Shown: positions 16,822 through 24,689 of the stretch, in pieces
Layout: every line of letters begins with the position of its first letter
Numbering within the stretch: the stretch's first letter is position 1
DNA from: Synechococcus sp. CCY 0621
Lineage (GTDB): Bacteria > Cyanobacteriota > Cyanobacteriia > PCC-6307 > Cyanobiaceae
Assembly: GCF_019038465.1 (NCBI RefSeq)
Contig: NZ_JAFKRH010000052.1
Span: 1 to 52,392, forward strand
DNA: 52,392 nucleotides
Reading direction: 5' to 3'
Made by a program: the position numbers and the translations under genes
Notes under the pieces: generated by a model
Databases searched by the model: none
What the model saw: only the letters and a program-made list of their open reading frames with translations
Told to the model about the DNA's origin: nothing

Positions 16822-17489
16822 GGCTGCAGTTCCAGGGTGCGGGTGGCGAAGCGTTCGATCTGGTCGCCGTCATGGCTGATGAGCACGGCGGCGCGCGGTT
16901 CGGCGGCGAGCCAGGCGATCAGCAGGGCCTCGACGGCGGCGGTGGTGGCCCCATCAAGGGAGGCGGTGGGTTCATCCAGCAGCAGCACCGTTGGATCGAA
17001 CTGCAGGACCCGCAGCAAAGCCAGCAGTTGCAGCTCACCGCCGGACAGCCGTTCGGCGTCGTAGCGCAGGAACGAAGGGTCGCGCCCCAGGGCCTCCAAC
17101 CAGCTGGTGATGCGCTCGTGGCTCCAGCCCACTTGCCCGCGATGCTCCCGAAACCGCCACGGCGCGCGAAGGTTCGTCTCCACGGTTCCCCCAGCGGCGA
17201 CGGGCCGCTGCGCCAGATACGACACCATGGCGCGCCAACGAGGCAGGCCCCAGCCCGCCGGAGGGCTTCCCAGCAGGTTGAAGCGTCCTGCCTGCGGGGG
17301 ATCGAGCAGGGCCAGGGTCCGCAGCAAGAGGGTTTTCCCCGCCCCCGAGGGTGCCACCAGCCCCAGGCGATCACCGGCGGCCAGCTCGAGGTCCAGCTGG
17401 CTCCAGAGCAGCCGGTCCCCCAATCGCCTCTCGAGGTCCTTACCGCTCAGGAGCAGGGAGCGGTCGATGGCGGCGGAATGGCTGGGCAC
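16818..17489 (-). CDS. fetA: FetA-like ABC transporter ATPase
   Basis: A 223-residue ATP-binding subunit. Walker A is APSGAGKT (about 47-54), the Q-loop is in YLAQRP, the signature is LSGGELQ, Walker B is LLLDEP followed by TASLD, and the switch histidine is in LISHDG. It partners the permease encoded immediately downstream with a four-base overlap, forming the putative metal exporter. Length and short linker fit FetA/YbbL. Start at MPSHSAA; an internal start is possible because residues 1-12 are not conserved. Confidence 0.85.
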   Translation of the reverse strand: MPSHSAAIDRSLLLSGKDLERRLGDRLLWSQLDLELAAGDRLGLVAPSGAGKTLLLRTLALLDPPQAGRFNLLGSPPAGWGLPRWRAMVSYLAQRPVAAGGTVETNLRAPWRFREHRGQVGWSHERITSWLEALGRDPSFLRYDAERLSGGELQLLALLRVLQFDPTVLLLDEPTASLDGATTAAVEALLIAWLAAEPRAAVLISHDGDQIERFATRTLELQP

Positions 17490-17527
17490 GTCTCACTTTG
17501 ACCCGCGCCGATCCTTAGGCTCCCCAG

Positions 17528-18667
17528 TCAACTGCTGCTCACGGCGGATTGGCAGCTGGTCCCTTTCGACGCCAACCAAAGTTCCACGGTGCCTTGGGGC
17601 ACGGAGCGTGCATACTTCCATGTGCTCAAGTCGATGGGAAGGATTCCCGGCTTTGTATTGCCCGATCCTTCAACGAGGGCTCTGACAGGTGTGGCTGGTG
17701 GCTTGAGCGTGTCGATCTGGGCGATCAGTTTCTTGGCCAGGTCGATGTCGCCCTTGTGGAAGAAGCGAACAGAGTTGTACTGACCGCAACTCCTTGCTGA
17801 GGGTTCAACAAGCCGGACTCCCGAAACGATGTACCATCTCCTGGCGGAAAGTTGGAGCAGCAGAGGCTCCAGTTGTTCGGCTAAAGCCGGATCATCCAGG
17901 TGAACGGTGACAATGGCCAGGCTTGATTCGGTGTAGGGGCTTTCGGCGTGGGCGGCTTCGAGCCTGACCGCATTGAGTTGATTGACCACCCTGGCCTGGG
18001 CCAGCGAGCTGGCCACCCTCCTGGGATCGGTGATGGCGTCCTGGGCTAGCTGAGAAACGCTGGCCGCCTGCTCACCATTGCTATCTCTGCCCTCCACTTG
18101 TTTACGTAACGCTTCAATCGCCAGGGCCCCGGCTTCGCCGCAATCGGCTTCGATGGCAGCGGCGGGAGTCAGGTTCTTACCACCAAGCTTCAGATTCAGA
18201 TTGAAGACCTGCTGTTTGTAGTAGTTGTTGCAACTCTCGCCAGAGCTCTTGACAAGACGGTTCAGCACCCTGGCGGCCTGGTCAACGCCATGGTTGAACT
18301 GGGTTTGGGTGGCAGACGCTTGGCGGGAATTGTTGTTCTGGGCATTGATCGACTCTTCACCGGATGACCCTTCAATCAGAAGAATCGATATTCTCGCGAG
18401 CAGTAACTTATCCCTCGGGGCCTTTTCTTTGCCTGGCTCGGTGTTGAGCATGTGCTCAATTGCCAGGAGGGAAATGTCTCTGCCAAGTTGTTTGGATGTG
18501 AGTTTATCGGTGAGATCGCCAACCAGCCCCGCGGTGCGAGATTGTTGGGACAGCTTGTTGACCTCGTTGGATGTGATGGTGGCGACAACAAGCCCGATGG
18601 TGCCGGCGATGGCTGCAATGCCCGAGACGATATTGTTGAATGTCCTGCCACGTTCAGAGTCAGTCAC
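17528..18667 (-). CDS. membrane-anchored hypothetical protein
   Basis: A 379-residue protein with one N-terminal membrane helix (NIVSGIAAIAGTIGLVVATI, about 12-31) and a large soluble part. The latter is mostly helical up to about 250 and then mixed, with SVRFFHKGDIDLAKKLI near 300 and a short Thr/Ser-rich end. Codon and base use match neighbours. Paired cysteines (about 146, 179, 295 and 373) could form disulfides if the domain is outside. No family recognised. The motif near 300 recalls the C-terminal domain of some LytR-type or SPOR-like proteins, but too weakly to name it. It lies alone, 38 bases from fetA. Confidence 0.5.
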   Translation of the reverse strand: MTDSERGRTFNNIVSGIAAIAGTIGLVVATITSNEVNKLSQQSRTAGLVGDLTDKLTSKQLGRDISLLAIEHMLNTEPGKEKAPRDKLLLARISILLIEGSSGEESINAQNNNSRQASATQTQFNHGVDQAARVLNRLVKSSGESCNNYYKQQVFNLNLKLGGKNLTPAAAIEADCGEAGALAIEALRKQVEGRDSNGEQAASVSQLAQDAITDPRRVASSLAQARVVNQLNAVRLEAAHAESPYTESSLAIVTVHLDDPALAEQLEPLLLQLSARRWYIVSGVRLVEPSARSCGQYNSVRFFHKGDIDLAKKLIAQIDTLKPPATPVRALVEGSGNTKPGILPIDLSTWKYARSVPQGTVELWLASKGTSCQSAVSSS

Positions 18668-18769
18668 TCTTGTCCCGCTGAGATCATCGTCTGGTTTGTA
18701 GTCTCAGCGACACTTCAATGCACTCTTGCTGGGTCTCACATTTCTTATTGGTGTTGATGGTGGCCTTCT

Positions 18770-19562
18770 TTGGCGGCTTTCGATGTCACGATGCCCTCCG
18801 GCACCACTGGATTGGGGATGGCGCAACAGGTTGAACGTCGCCAACGGATCCGTTCGGTTCGGTTGCGTCAGCGGGGTGGGGTGCTCCATGCGGAGGAGCT
18901 GCAGGGCTGGCGCCGCCATTGGCGCGAGCCCTATCGGTTCATGCTCGCCATTTCCTGGCCGGGCTTTCTGCTCAGCATCGCCGCCAGCTGCCTGCTGCTC
19001 GATCTCGCCTTCACGCTGCTCGATGCGCTGGATCTCGATGGCATCGGTGGGGCCCCCGCCGGGCAGCGCCATTCCGTGCTGGATGCCTTTTTCTTCAGTG
19101 TCCAGACCCTCGGTTCGATCGGCTACGGGGTGCTCCATCCCAGCAGCCTCTGGGTGAATCTGGTGGTGACGGTGGAGGCCCTGTTCGGGCTGCTGTTCAT
19201 TGCCGTCACCACCGGCCTGGCCTTGGCCCGTTTCTCCCGCAGCCGCGCCCGTCTGCGCTTCAGTCGTGTGGCCACGGTCGAACCCTGGCAGGGGCACCCC
19301 TCCCTCACCTTCCGGGTGGCCAACGTGCGCCAGAACAGCCTGGTGGCCTTCCAGGGACTCGACGAGATCCTGCCTGGCACCGGTGCACTTTCGCTGCAGC
19401 TATGGGGCGGCGGATCTGCGGCTGGGGGAACAGTTTCGCGACATGGTGCGGATGGACGGCCCGGACAGCGTCTGCCTCGATTTCAGCTGCTTCGATGAGA
19501 CGGATCTGCAGCATCCGGCGCTGCGCCCAGAGACTCCCGGTCATGGGGAGCCAACAGATTGA
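18770..19562 (+). pseudogene. inward-rectifier K+ channel (KirBac), decayed
   Basis: The N-terminal 190 codons give a clear KirBac channel: slide helix REPYRFMLAISWPGF, outer helix, pore DAFFFSVQTLGSIGYGVLHP (filter SIGYG for the usual T-x-GYG), inner helix LLFIAVTTGLALARFSR, and the start of the cytoplasmic domain FSRVATVEPW and TFRVANVR. After NSLVAF it jumps to GLDEILPGTG, skipping about 75-80 residues of the immunoglobulin-like domain. A frameshift near 19,395 then moves the last strand (YGAADLRLGEQFRDMV...LDFSCFDETDL) to another frame. The gene tail overlaps the converging GST gene. It cannot make a normal channel. Confidence 0.75.
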
Positions 19563-20502
19563 TCTCCGGACCCACAGGCACCACGCCCGTGGGATTGATC
19601 ATGGTGTGGCTCTGGTAGTAGTGCCGTTTGATGTGCGCCATGTTCACCGTTGGCGCCAACCCCGGCTGCTGATAGAGATCGCGGGTGTAGGCAAACAGGT
19701 GTGGGAAATCGACCAGCCGCCGGAGGTTGCACTTGAAATGCCCCACATAAACGGGATCGAAACGCACCAGCGTGGTGAACAGGCGCCAGTCGGCTTCGGT
19801 GATCGCAGAGCCCAGCAGATAGCGCCGGGTGGCCAGCTGCTCGTTGAGGTCCGCCAGGGTGCGGAAGAGTGGATCCAGCGCCTCTTCGTAGGCCGCCTGG
19901 GTGGTGGCGAAACCACAGCGATAGACCCCGTTGTTCACCGTGCGGTAGATCCGTTCATTGAGGCGGTCGATCTCCTCGCGCAGCGCCACGGGATAGAGGT
20001 CACCGTTGATGGCGCCCAGGTGATCGAAGGCGCTGTTGAACATGCGCAGAATCTCTGAGGATTCGTTGCTCACGATCGTGCGCCGTTGCCTGTCCCACAG
20101 CACCGGCACGGTCACCCGGCCGCTGTAATGGGGATCGGCCACGGTATAGAGCTGGTGCAGGGCCTCAGCGCCCTCATTGGGATCAGGCACCACCCCCTCC
20201 CCTGCCTGGAAGGTCCAGCCCTGGTCGCCCATGAACCAGTGCACGACGGAGAGAGGGATCAGATCACCCAGCCCTTTGAGGGCGCGCACGATCAAGGTGC
20301 GATGGGCCCAGGGGCAGGCCAGTGACACATAGAGGTGGTAACGGCCGGCTTCGGCAGGAAATCCAGCCTCGCCGCTCGGGCCGGCCGATCCGTCCGGGGT
20401 GATCCAGTGGCGGAAGGCCGCCGTTGCCCGCTCGAAGCGGCCGGCGCTTTTGCCGGTGTCGTACCACTGGTCCTTCCAGACCCCGTCCACCAGCAGGCCC
20501 AT
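19483..20502 (-). CDS. yqjG: glutathionyl-hydroquinone reductase (Xi-class GST)
   Basis: A 339-residue protein starting MGLLVDGVWK. The catalytic cysteine in SLACPWAHRT is C63, the same number as in E. coli YqjG. Family features follow: the VHWFMGDQGWTF segment, TVPVLWD, SNESSEILRMFN (glutathione binding) and the C-terminal helical domain with YLLGSAITEADWRLF. Xi-class enzymes reductively deglutathionylate quinone and chlorohydroquinone conjugates in the cytoplasm. The last ~20 residues overlap the Kir pseudogene on the other strand and are unlikely to be conserved. An upstream ATG at 20,529 adds nine unneeded residues. Confidence 0.9.
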   Translation of the reverse strand: MGLLVDGVWKDQWYDTGKSAGRFERATAAFRHWITPDGSAGPSGEAGFPAEAGRYHLYVSLACPWAHRTLIVRALKGLGDLIPLSVVHWFMGDQGWTFQAGEGVVPDPNEGAEALHQLYTVADPHYSGRVTVPVLWDRQRRTIVSNESSEILRMFNSAFDHLGAINGDLYPVALREEIDRLNERIYRTVNNGVYRCGFATTQAAYEEALDPLFRTLADLNEQLATRRYLLGSAITEADWRLFTTLVRFDPVYVGHFKCNLRRLVDFPHLFAYTRDLYQQPGLAPTVNMAHIKRHYYQSHTMINPTGVVPVGPEINLLAPHDRESLGAAPDAADPSHRSS

Positions 20503-20609
20503 CACGGTCGGAGTCTCTGGGCAGACCATAACGGGGCCTCTGGCGCCACCCGGCCGCTGCTGCAGGGGAGAATCGGACCCATGGTGGAGAGATCAGCAGC
20601 GCCGATCCC

Positions 20610-21782
20610 GTGACGCCAAGACATCGCCCCTGGCGCTGGATCGCGCTGGCCCTCTGCAGTGGCCTGCTGGCTGGGCTGCTGGCGAGCCTGCCGCCCCTGG
20701 CGCCTGCAGCGAAGGCCCAGTCCGTCGAACTGCGGGGGGTGTGGCTCACCGCCAATGACATGCCTGTGCTGCGCGACCGCGGCCGCATGCAGGCCGCGGT
20801 GAGCCAGCTGGCGCAGCTGGGTTTCAACCGGCTGTATCCGGTGGTGTGGAGCGGCGACGTTGCCTATTACCCCAGCCGCGTCAGTGAGGAGCGCCAGCTG
20901 CAGGACTTCAGCTTCAGGGGCCTGCAGGGGCAGGACATCCTGGGCGAACTGATCAGCGCCGGCCGCAACCGTGGGCTGAAGGTGATCCCCTGGTTTGAAT
21001 TCGGTTTCATGGCGCCACCCGATTCACCGCTGGCGCGTCGGCAGCGCAGCTGGCTCACCCAGAAGCGCGACGGCGGGCTCACCTCCAGCAGCGCCGCTGG
21101 CACGGTGGTGTGGCTCAATCCCTTCCGGCCGGAGGTGCAGCAGCTGATCACCGATCTGGTGCTTGAAGTGGTGAGCAACTACGGCGCCGATGGCATCCAG
21201 TTCGACGACCACATGAGCCTGCCGCGGGAGTTCGGCTACGACCCCTTCACCACGGCGCTCTACCGCAAGGACACCGGCAAGGATCCACCGGCCAACCCCG
21301 AAGACCCCGCCTGGGTGAAATGGCGGGCCGACCGCATCACCGCCTTCATGGAGCGCCTGGCCCAGGCGGTACGGGCCGCCCGTCCTGGTGCCCTGGTCTC
21401 GATCGCGCCCAACTACTACGACTTTGCCTACAAGCTGCAGTTGCAGGACTGGCGCGCCTGGGTGCGGCGCGGCATCGCCGATGAACTGCTGGTGCAGATC
21501 TACAGGCCCGATCTGGAGAGCTACCTGCCCCATCTCAGCCGGCCGGAGGTGCAGGAGGCCCGTCAGCGCATCCCCACCGCCATCGCCGTGATGAGCGGCC
21601 AGCGCAACCGACCCACCCCCTTGGCGCTGATGGCTCAGAAGCTGGCCGCCAACCGGGCCCAGGGACTGGGGGTGGCGTTCTTCTATTTCGAGAGCCTGTG
21701 GAGCCTGGGGCCCGAGCCAGCCCAGGAGCGCATCGCCGGGCTGGCTGAAATGTTGGGGGCCCTGGGGCCACCAGTCCCCTAG
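20610..21782 (+). CDS. exported GHL10-type glycoside hydrolase
   Basis: A 390-residue protein. The N-terminus is a long signal peptide (hydrophobic about 10-30, ending AAKAQS). A GHL10/DUF187 barrel follows: LRGVWLTANDMPVL, FNRLYPVVWSGDVAYYPS, LKVIPWFEFGFM, WLNPFRPEVQQLI, the catalytic-strand motif DGIQFDDHMSLP (aspartates about 203-204), SIAPNYYDFAY, and VAFFYFESLW near the end. The family is related to amylase-like barrels and is thought to act on peptidoglycan or polysaccharide. Complete, and followed by a possible terminator hairpin. Substrate unknown. Confidence 0.85.
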   Translation: MTPRHRPWRWIALALCSGLLAGLLASLPPLAPAAKAQSVELRGVWLTANDMPVLRDRGRMQAAVSQLAQLGFNRLYPVVWSGDVAYYPSRVSEERQLQDFSFRGLQGQDILGELISAGRNRGLKVIPWFEFGFMAPPDSPLARRQRSWLTQKRDGGLTSSSAAGTVVWLNPFRPEVQQLITDLVLEVVSNYGADGIQFDDHMSLPREFGYDPFTTALYRKDTGKDPPANPEDPAWVKWRADRITAFMERLAQAVRAARPGALVSIAPNYYDFAYKLQLQDWRAWVRRGIADELLVQIYRPDLESYLPHLSRPEVQEARQRIPTAIAVMSGQRNRPTPLALMAQKLAANRAQGLGVAFFYFESLWSLGPEPAQERIAGLAEMLGALGPPVP

Positions 21783-21815
21783 CGCCGCTGTTGCCGTCGC
21801 TTCCCTTCCAGAACA

Positions 21816-21841
21816 AAGCCCGGAGCGTTCGCCCCGGGCTT
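21816..21841. terminator. hairpin after the GHL10 gene
   Basis: AAGCCCGG (21,816-21,823) pairs with CCGGGCTT (21,834-21,841) around a 10-base loop. It lies 34 bases past the stop. There is no T-run after it, so efficiency is uncertain; the inverted A/T ends would let it work in either direction. Confidence 0.55.
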
Positions 21842-22296
21842 CAGGAGTCCTTGGTTGTGTGGTCGGAGCCGCTGGCGCTGGCACCTGGGGCCAGGTGTCT
21901 AGTGGGACGTTCCGTTGGGTCCGGGGCACCTGAAGCGGTGCAGTGGACGGCGACGGCGTGACACGCCTGGAACGTCAGAGATCCGTCGAGAGTGTTGGAG
22001 CAGGGGCCGGATCGTCAGCGCGCTCCTGATGCCTGCTCCGGGGGGGTGTCTTCCATCACTGAAGCCTCCGAGTCCCGATGCCGTCACCATCGTTCAGCCC
22101 ACCGATGCGTGCCACACCTTCTGGGTGATCGACACCTGTCTTCACTGGCGGCAACGGGTCTTCATCAAGAGAGCAGCGCCATGGGCATCCGCTGAGTGAC
22201 AGCGGCCTGCACTCCACTACTTGCTCTTCCGAACCTGCTGCCGCACAAAAGGAGACGGCGTGAGCACAGCGGTGAGCACGGCGCGCCATTCCCCTG
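21842..22296. other. 455 bp intergenic
   Basis: No supported gene. Open frames on both strands have no recognisable domain. It connects the GHL10 terminator to the PIN-domain fragment. Confidence 0.35.
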
Positions 22297-22440
22297 CCAT
22301 GGGTTGACCACCGTTGGCGGCAGGTCCACACCAACCCTCAGGTTGGGGGTGATCAGCACCAGATCGTGCTCCAGAGCTGTGGCTGCCAGCACACTGACGA
22401 TCGCGGCCAACGCCCGCCCGTCGTCATGGCCAGGCAGAAG
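22297..22440 (-). pseudogene. PIN-domain (VapC-type) toxin fragment
   Basis: On the minus strand about 48 codons read DDGRALAAI, LAATALEHDLVLITPNLR and TVVNPW, which match the C-terminal third of VapC-type PIN RNases (D.LIAATAL.H.L.LVTRN, ending in NPW). The N-terminal part with the first acidic residues is absent. No antitoxin gene is visible. The frame runs on past NPW into unrelated sequence, confirming decay. Confidence 0.45.
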
Positions 22441-22484
22441 CAGACGCTCCTCGCTGAGAGGGCCGGGCTGAGGGACGCAACCGC

Positions 22485-22500
22485 TTTACACTCTGTTACA
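22485..22500 (+). promoter_or_regulatory. HLR1 element (RpaB site) of the hli cluster
   Basis: TTTACA, four bases (CTCT), GTTACA: a tandem hexamer with exactly the four-base spacing of the cyanobacterial high-light regulatory 1 element, (G/T)TTACA-N4-(G/T)TTACA. It sits 25 bases before the HLIP ATG. RpaB binds this element and controls high-light genes, including hli genes. Placement so near the start suggests that it overlaps the core promoter, where bound RpaB represses in low light. Confidence 0.75.
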
Positions 22501-22525
22501 GTTCTCGAAACAATCTGAAACACAG

Positions 22526-22669
22526 ATGACTGACACCGCTTCCCGCTTCGGCTTCGTCGCCTTCGCTGAAACCTGGAATGGCCGCCTCGCCATGCTCGGC
22601 TTCGTGATCGGCCTCGGCACCGAGCTGCTCACCGGCCAGGGCATCCTCTCCCAGATCGGTCTGGGTTGA
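22526..22669 (+). CDS. hli: high-light-inducible protein (HLIP), 47 residues
   Basis: A one-helix chlorophyll-binding protein. The helix core FAETWNGRLAMLGFVIGLG carries the ExxNGR motif (E15, N18 and R20 by my count), followed by TELLTGQGILSQIGLG, typical of short HLIPs in marine and freshwater Synechococcus. HLIPs dimerise in the thylakoid membrane, bind Chl a and beta-carotene, and quench energy during photosystem II assembly and high light. An HLR1 site precedes it, and another small membrane protein starts five bases after the stop. The gene is complete despite its small size. Confidence 0.95.
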   Translation: MTDTASRFGFVAFAETWNGRLAMLGFVIGLGTELLTGQGILSQIGLG

Positions 22670-22674
22670 TCGCC

Positions 22675-22791
22675 ATGGGAACCGACTACACCCCCGCCAT
22701 CACCGTCGTCGTCGCCCTTGTGGTGCTGCTCACCGGCATGGTGACCTTCGTGCTCAGCCGCCCCAGCGACCTGGAACCCAGAACCCGCTGA
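22675..22791 (+). CDS. 38-residue single-helix membrane peptide
   Basis: It starts MGTDYTPAIT, has one hydrophobic helix (about 9-29) and ends in a polar basic tail (SRPSDLEPRTR). It begins five bases downstream of the first HLIP gene and 42 bases before the second, so it is almost certainly co-transcribed from the HLR1 promoter. Size and layout recall small photosystem subunits or assembly peptides, but the sequence matches none that I can name. A role beside HLIPs in the thylakoid membrane is an inference from position. Confidence 0.65.
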   Translation: MGTDYTPAITVVVALVVLLTGMVTFVLSRPSDLEPRTR

Positions 22792-22833
22792 CCGTCTGAC
22801 GGCTCAAGCTTTTCCCCCCTTCTTCCTGAACCC

Positions 22834-23070
22834 ATGACCAACACCCCCGCCAACGCCCCTTTTCTGCAGGGCGACGACGAGCGTTCCATCCACATGGAGC
22901 AACTCAAGCGCGTTGAACTGTTCAACGGCCGCGCCGCCATGCTTGGCCTGGTGATCGGTGTCCTCACCGAAGCCATCACCGGTTCCGGCATCGCCCACCA
23001 GATTGGCCTCGGTGCCCTGACCGACGGCTACGCCGCCTGCCGCACCCAGTTCCTGCCTTTCTGCTTCTGA
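22834..23070 (+). CDS. hli: high-light-inducible protein (HLIP), 78 residues
   Basis: A second HLIP with a longer N-terminus. The helix MEQLKRVELFNGRAAMLGLV (about residues 21-40) has E29, N32 and R34 of the chlorophyll-binding motif and continues IGVLTEAITGSGIAHQIG. The C-terminal 18 residues (YAACRTQFLPFCF) carry two cysteines, unusual for HLIPs. It is third in the hli cluster. The two HLIPs could form homo- or heterodimers. Confidence 0.95.
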   Translation: MTNTPANAPFLQGDDERSIHMEQLKRVELFNGRAAMLGLVIGVLTEAITGSGIAHQIGLGALTDGYAACRTQFLPFCF

Positions 23071-23103
23071 TCGCCCCCTTCTGATGCTGATCACCCAGTC
23101 CTG

Positions 23104-23349
23104 ATGCTGATCCCGCCCCCCCTCTGTCCCTTCACGGCCGCCCGGATCGCCGGTCTTCAGGCCACGGTGCTGCTGCTCCTCACCTTGCTGATCAAGGCCA
23201 AGGTGCAGATCAAGGCGGCATCGGCCCTGGGCCTGTTCCTGCTGGCCCTGCAGACCCTGGTCTTTCTGACCGCCGCCGGAGCCCTGGGATTGGTGGCCAT
23301 CGGCGGCGCGGCCATGGTCCTGAGCCGTCCGCGGTCGGCCGAAGCCTGA
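23104..23349 (+). CDS. 81-residue two-helix membrane protein
   Basis: Two hydrophobic helices (about 14-31 and 37-72, the latter long enough to be two) with KAKVQIKAAS between. There is no catalytic motif. It lies 33 bases after the second HLIP and 13 bases before the NTF2-like gene, all on one strand, so it probably belongs to the same transcript. No family recognised. Small hydrophobic proteins near hli genes are common in these genomes. Confidence 0.5.
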   Translation: MLIPPPLCPFTAARIAGLQATVLLLLTLLIKAKVQIKAASALGLFLLALQTLVFLTAAGALGLVAIGGAAMVLSRPRSAEA

Positions 23350-23362
23350 AGCCTCCACTGCC

Positions 23363-23806
23363 ATGACCGACCCGCTGCAGCCACCGCTGGGTGAGGCCTC
23401 ACTCAGGGCCCTGTTCACCAAGCCTTACGGCACCCCCGGACCCACAGCGCAGCAGTGGCGGGCCGTCTACGACGAGGACGTTCATTTTCAGGACCCCACC
23501 CAGGAACGGCGTGGCCTCAGCGCCTACATCGTGGCCCAGGAGGGGCTCATGCAGCGTTGCGATGACGTGTTCCTTGAGCCTGCAGCCGTGGCCGTCTCCG
23601 GGGATACGGCTTTCGTCGAATGGACCATGGGCCTGAAGATCAAAGGCATCGAATTCGTGTATCCCGGCACCACCCGCCTCCGTTTCGGCGCTGACGGCAA
23701 GATCGTCGAGCACCGCGACTACTTCGATTTCGTCGGTCCCACCTTCGCCCCGGTGCCCCTGGTGGGAGGTTTCGTGCGCTGGCTCTATGGGCGTTTCGTG
23801 GCCTGA
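23363..23806 (+). CDS. NTF2-like (SnoaL-type) protein
   Basis: A 147-residue alpha+beta protein with the NTF2-like pattern: helix, WRAVYDEDVHFQDPTQERRG, a second helix, then strands ending VYPGTTRLRFGADGKIVEHRDYFD (the last part, IVEHRDYFD, is the usual family end). Members form a cone-shaped pocket binding small hydrophobic ligands or acting as isomerases and hydrolases. The position at the end of an hli cluster suggests a pigment, lipid or carotenoid ligand, but no ligand-specific residues are evident. Confidence 0.75.
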   Translation: MTDPLQPPLGEASLRALFTKPYGTPGPTAQQWRAVYDEDVHFQDPTQERRGLSAYIVAQEGLMQRCDDVFLEPAAVAVSGDTAFVEWTMGLKIKGIEFVYPGTTRLRFGADGKIVEHRDYFDFVGPTFAPVPLVGGFVRWLYGRFVA

Positions 23807-23905
23807 AGTCCCCTTCAGGTGGGCGTGCGCTCCGGACGGTGGCGATAGCCCCATCGCCACGGCAGGACCCCATCCATCCGCTGTGCGTCTTGGCTGCGGT
23901 GGTAG

Positions 23906-24109
23906 CTAGCGGGGCCTGCGCATCACGTAACCGGTGCAGACGGCACGATGCAGGGTGGTCACCCCAAAACGGAACCCTTCAGCGTCGGCGATGGCCACCA
24001 CCTGGTAAGCATCAAGTCCGCTGAGCCTGGTCCGTAGCCTCTCGGAGATCGCCGCATGGGCCAGAAAACGCTCCAGCTGGTCCTGCTCCTCTGCTTCGCC
24101 GATGTCCAT
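23906..24109 (-). CDS. Nif11-like leader-type peptide
   Basis: A 67-residue protein of Nif11-domain pattern: DQLERFLAHAAISERLRTRLS, then DAYQVVAIADAEGFRF and a short GVTTL turn. Nif11 domains are common in cyanobacteria, as leaders of modified peptides (with a GG cleavage site and a Cys/Ser/Thr-rich core) or as stand-alone proteins. Here no GG site is present, and the tail (HRAVCTGYVMRRPR) has only one Cys. No lanthipeptide synthetase or transporter is nearby, so it is an orphan. It lies 12 bases after the gene at 24,122. Confidence 0.7.
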   Translation of the reverse strand: MDIGEAEEQDQLERFLAHAAISERLRTRLSGLDAYQVVAIADAEGFRFGVTTLHRAVCTGYVMRRPR

Positions 24110-24121
24110 GGGCCGATTGCC

Positions 24122-24583
24122 TCAGCGGCCTGAGCCAGTGAGGGCCTTGCTCGCCCTCGCCGATCGGTGATTCCGGGAGGGGCGAGTCTGGCGAGGTCCG
24201 GTGAGGCGGGCCAGCCGGGCCAGGGGCGTGCTGGTGCGGCGCAGTGCCTCCTGTTGCCGTTCGCGGTAGGGGCGATCCACCGCTTCCATCGCCGCCAAGT
24301 CGTCATGATCGTGGACGCCATAGAGCAGGCCGGTGATCCGCTCCGCGTCCATGGCCTCCGCAGCGGCCTCCTGCCAGAGGCGCTCACTCTGGAAACGGTC
24401 GCCCCGCCGGAACTGGGCGTCGGCCAGCTGTCGCGTGAGCGCGAACACCAGCTGCCGCTCTTTGAAGGCGGAGAAACTGCCTTCGAAGTCATGGGGAAAG
24501 CAACCGGTGGCTATGGGAGGTGTCCTGCCGCTGGGGTCCGGGGGGTGGCCACTGTGGCGCCGCCCTCCAGGAGGGGTCCACAT
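24122..24583 (-). CDS. hypothetical helical protein
   Basis: Up to 153 residues. The central part (FSAFKERQLVFALTRQLADA to AAEAMDAERITGLLYGVHDH) is predicted helical with good GC-rich codon use, supporting real coding. The first ~30 residues are low-complexity Pro/Gly-rich, and an A/T-rich promoter-like patch lies at 24,585-24,605, so translation may start inside at a non-ATG codon. The C-terminus is basic. It is probably co-transcribed with the Nif11-like gene downstream. No family recognised. Confidence 0.4.
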   Translation of the reverse strand: MWTPPGGRRHSGHPPDPSGRTPPIATGCFPHDFEGSFSAFKERQLVFALTRQLADAQFRRGDRFQSERLWQEAAAEAMDAERITGLLYGVHDHDDLAAMEAVDRPYRERQQEALRRTSTPLARLARLTGPRQTRPSRNHRSARASKALTGSGR

Positions 24584-24689
24584 AATGGTATCGGTTATTA
24601 CCAGAATTAAGGGGCCCCAGCCGGATTCCTGCCTTGGCCCAATGGCCTACACGCACCGCCAGGTTGGGAGCACGCCCTCCGTCGATGCC

